From Amoebidium appalachense (taxonomy: Eukaryota; Ichthyosporea): DNA of 64,000 nucleotides. Both the position numbers and the translations under genes were made by a program. The DNA lies in NCBI GenBank assembly GCA_963693365.1, contig CAVNZM010000003.1, forward strand, positions 4,402,001 to 4,466,000. Direction: 5' to 3'. The notes below the pieces were generated by a model. That model was not told the origin of the DNA, searched no databases, and was given only the letters and a program-made list of their open reading frames with translations. Positions 63,748-64,000 of the stretch are shown here, one piece after another (within the stretch, counting starts at the first letter, position 1; each line of letters starts with the position of its first letter).

Positions 63748-63838
63748 TTCGAATGCGGAACACCAGTATGAAGTACACCTTCACGATGATAAGCAGGACA
63801 CATGCAGTATGCAACACAGCAGAGCACATAATCAGCCG
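63748..63838 (+). repeat. Poly(G)-bracketed repeat, subfamily 2
   Basis: TTCGAATGCGGAACACCAGT, ATGAAGTACACCTTCACG, ATGATAAGCAGGACACATGC and CATAATCAGCC, then 20 G. It matches the reverse complements of 37567-37619 and 5877-5977, and sits head to tail with a subfamily 1 copy. Confidence 0.75.
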
Positions 63839-64000
63839 GGGGGGGGGGGGGGGGGGGGAAGGGAAAGGTGAGCATTTTTTTGAGGGGGAGGGTAGGGGGG
63901 GGGGGGAGGGGGGGGGGAGTGGTGATACCTTATCGTCCTATAAGGTGAGTGGAGATGAAGAGAGACGATGAGGATTGGGGGATGCGGGGGTGGGGGGAGG

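Overview
The window is nuclear DNA of a eukaryote with intron-rich protein genes. I recognise an E2F factor with an Rb-binding box, a gamma-butyrobetaine hydroxylase-type dioxygenase, a type I PRMT, an FKBP, and a nested tRNA-Glu. That set, plus one U12-type intron, suggests an opisthokont such as an animal or a unicellular holozoan; the sequence alone does not settle the species. The window is saturated with simple repeats: (CA)n/(GT)n, (GA)n/(CT)n and very long poly(G)/poly(C) tracts, the longest a run of 60 C at 60005-60064. Nearly all open frames made of Pro, Gly, His/Thr or Cys/Val are translations of these repeats and are left out.

Layout. 0.9-6.7 kb (+): a six-exon helix-hairpin-helix protein of unknown function with an 18-nt microexon. 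9.2-17.5 kb (-): a BBOX1-like dioxygenase with at least 13 exons; intron 3 holds a 0.97-kb tRNA-headed retroposon with a 13-bp target duplication. 17.5-25 kb: mostly repeats and a 5'-truncated LINE (23502-24868) with a 13-bp target duplication. 25.9-32.0 kb (+): exons of a Cys-rich protein, probably with a CCCH finger at its N-terminus. 34.0-42.8 kb (+): the E2F gene, with E2F and CCAAT sites upstream, an AT-AC U12 intron, and a three-LTR TRIM-like element inserted in its last coding exon just before the Rb-binding box. 43.6-44.5 kb: a LINE reverse transcriptase tail. 46.1-48.1 kb: a second three-LTR TRIM, opposite orientation, in the last exon of a putative membrane protein. 49.3-50.1 kb: two adjacent foldback elements. 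50.8-54.5 kb (-): FKBP. 56.3-57.1 kb (-): single-exon C2H2 protein. 59.7-63.5 kb (-): C-terminal exons of a PRMT, with tRNA-Glu(CTC) in one intron and a 129-bp tandem exon duplication in another.

The exon chains for the HhH, BBOX1-like, E2F, FKBP and PRMT genes were built by hand. Splice phases agree across every junction, and the complete coding lengths (777, 1980 and 480 nt for HhH, E2F and FKBP) are multiples of three, which is the main support for the models.

The most novel material is: (1) two TRIM-like LTR-internal-LTR-internal-LTR arrays with 5-bp target duplications, one of which breaks E2F; (2) a short dispersed repeat family of a dozen or more copies, almost always lying between poly(G) tracts; (3) CA microsatellites that run into 3' splice sites; and (4) decayed tandem copies of parts of exons in two genes.
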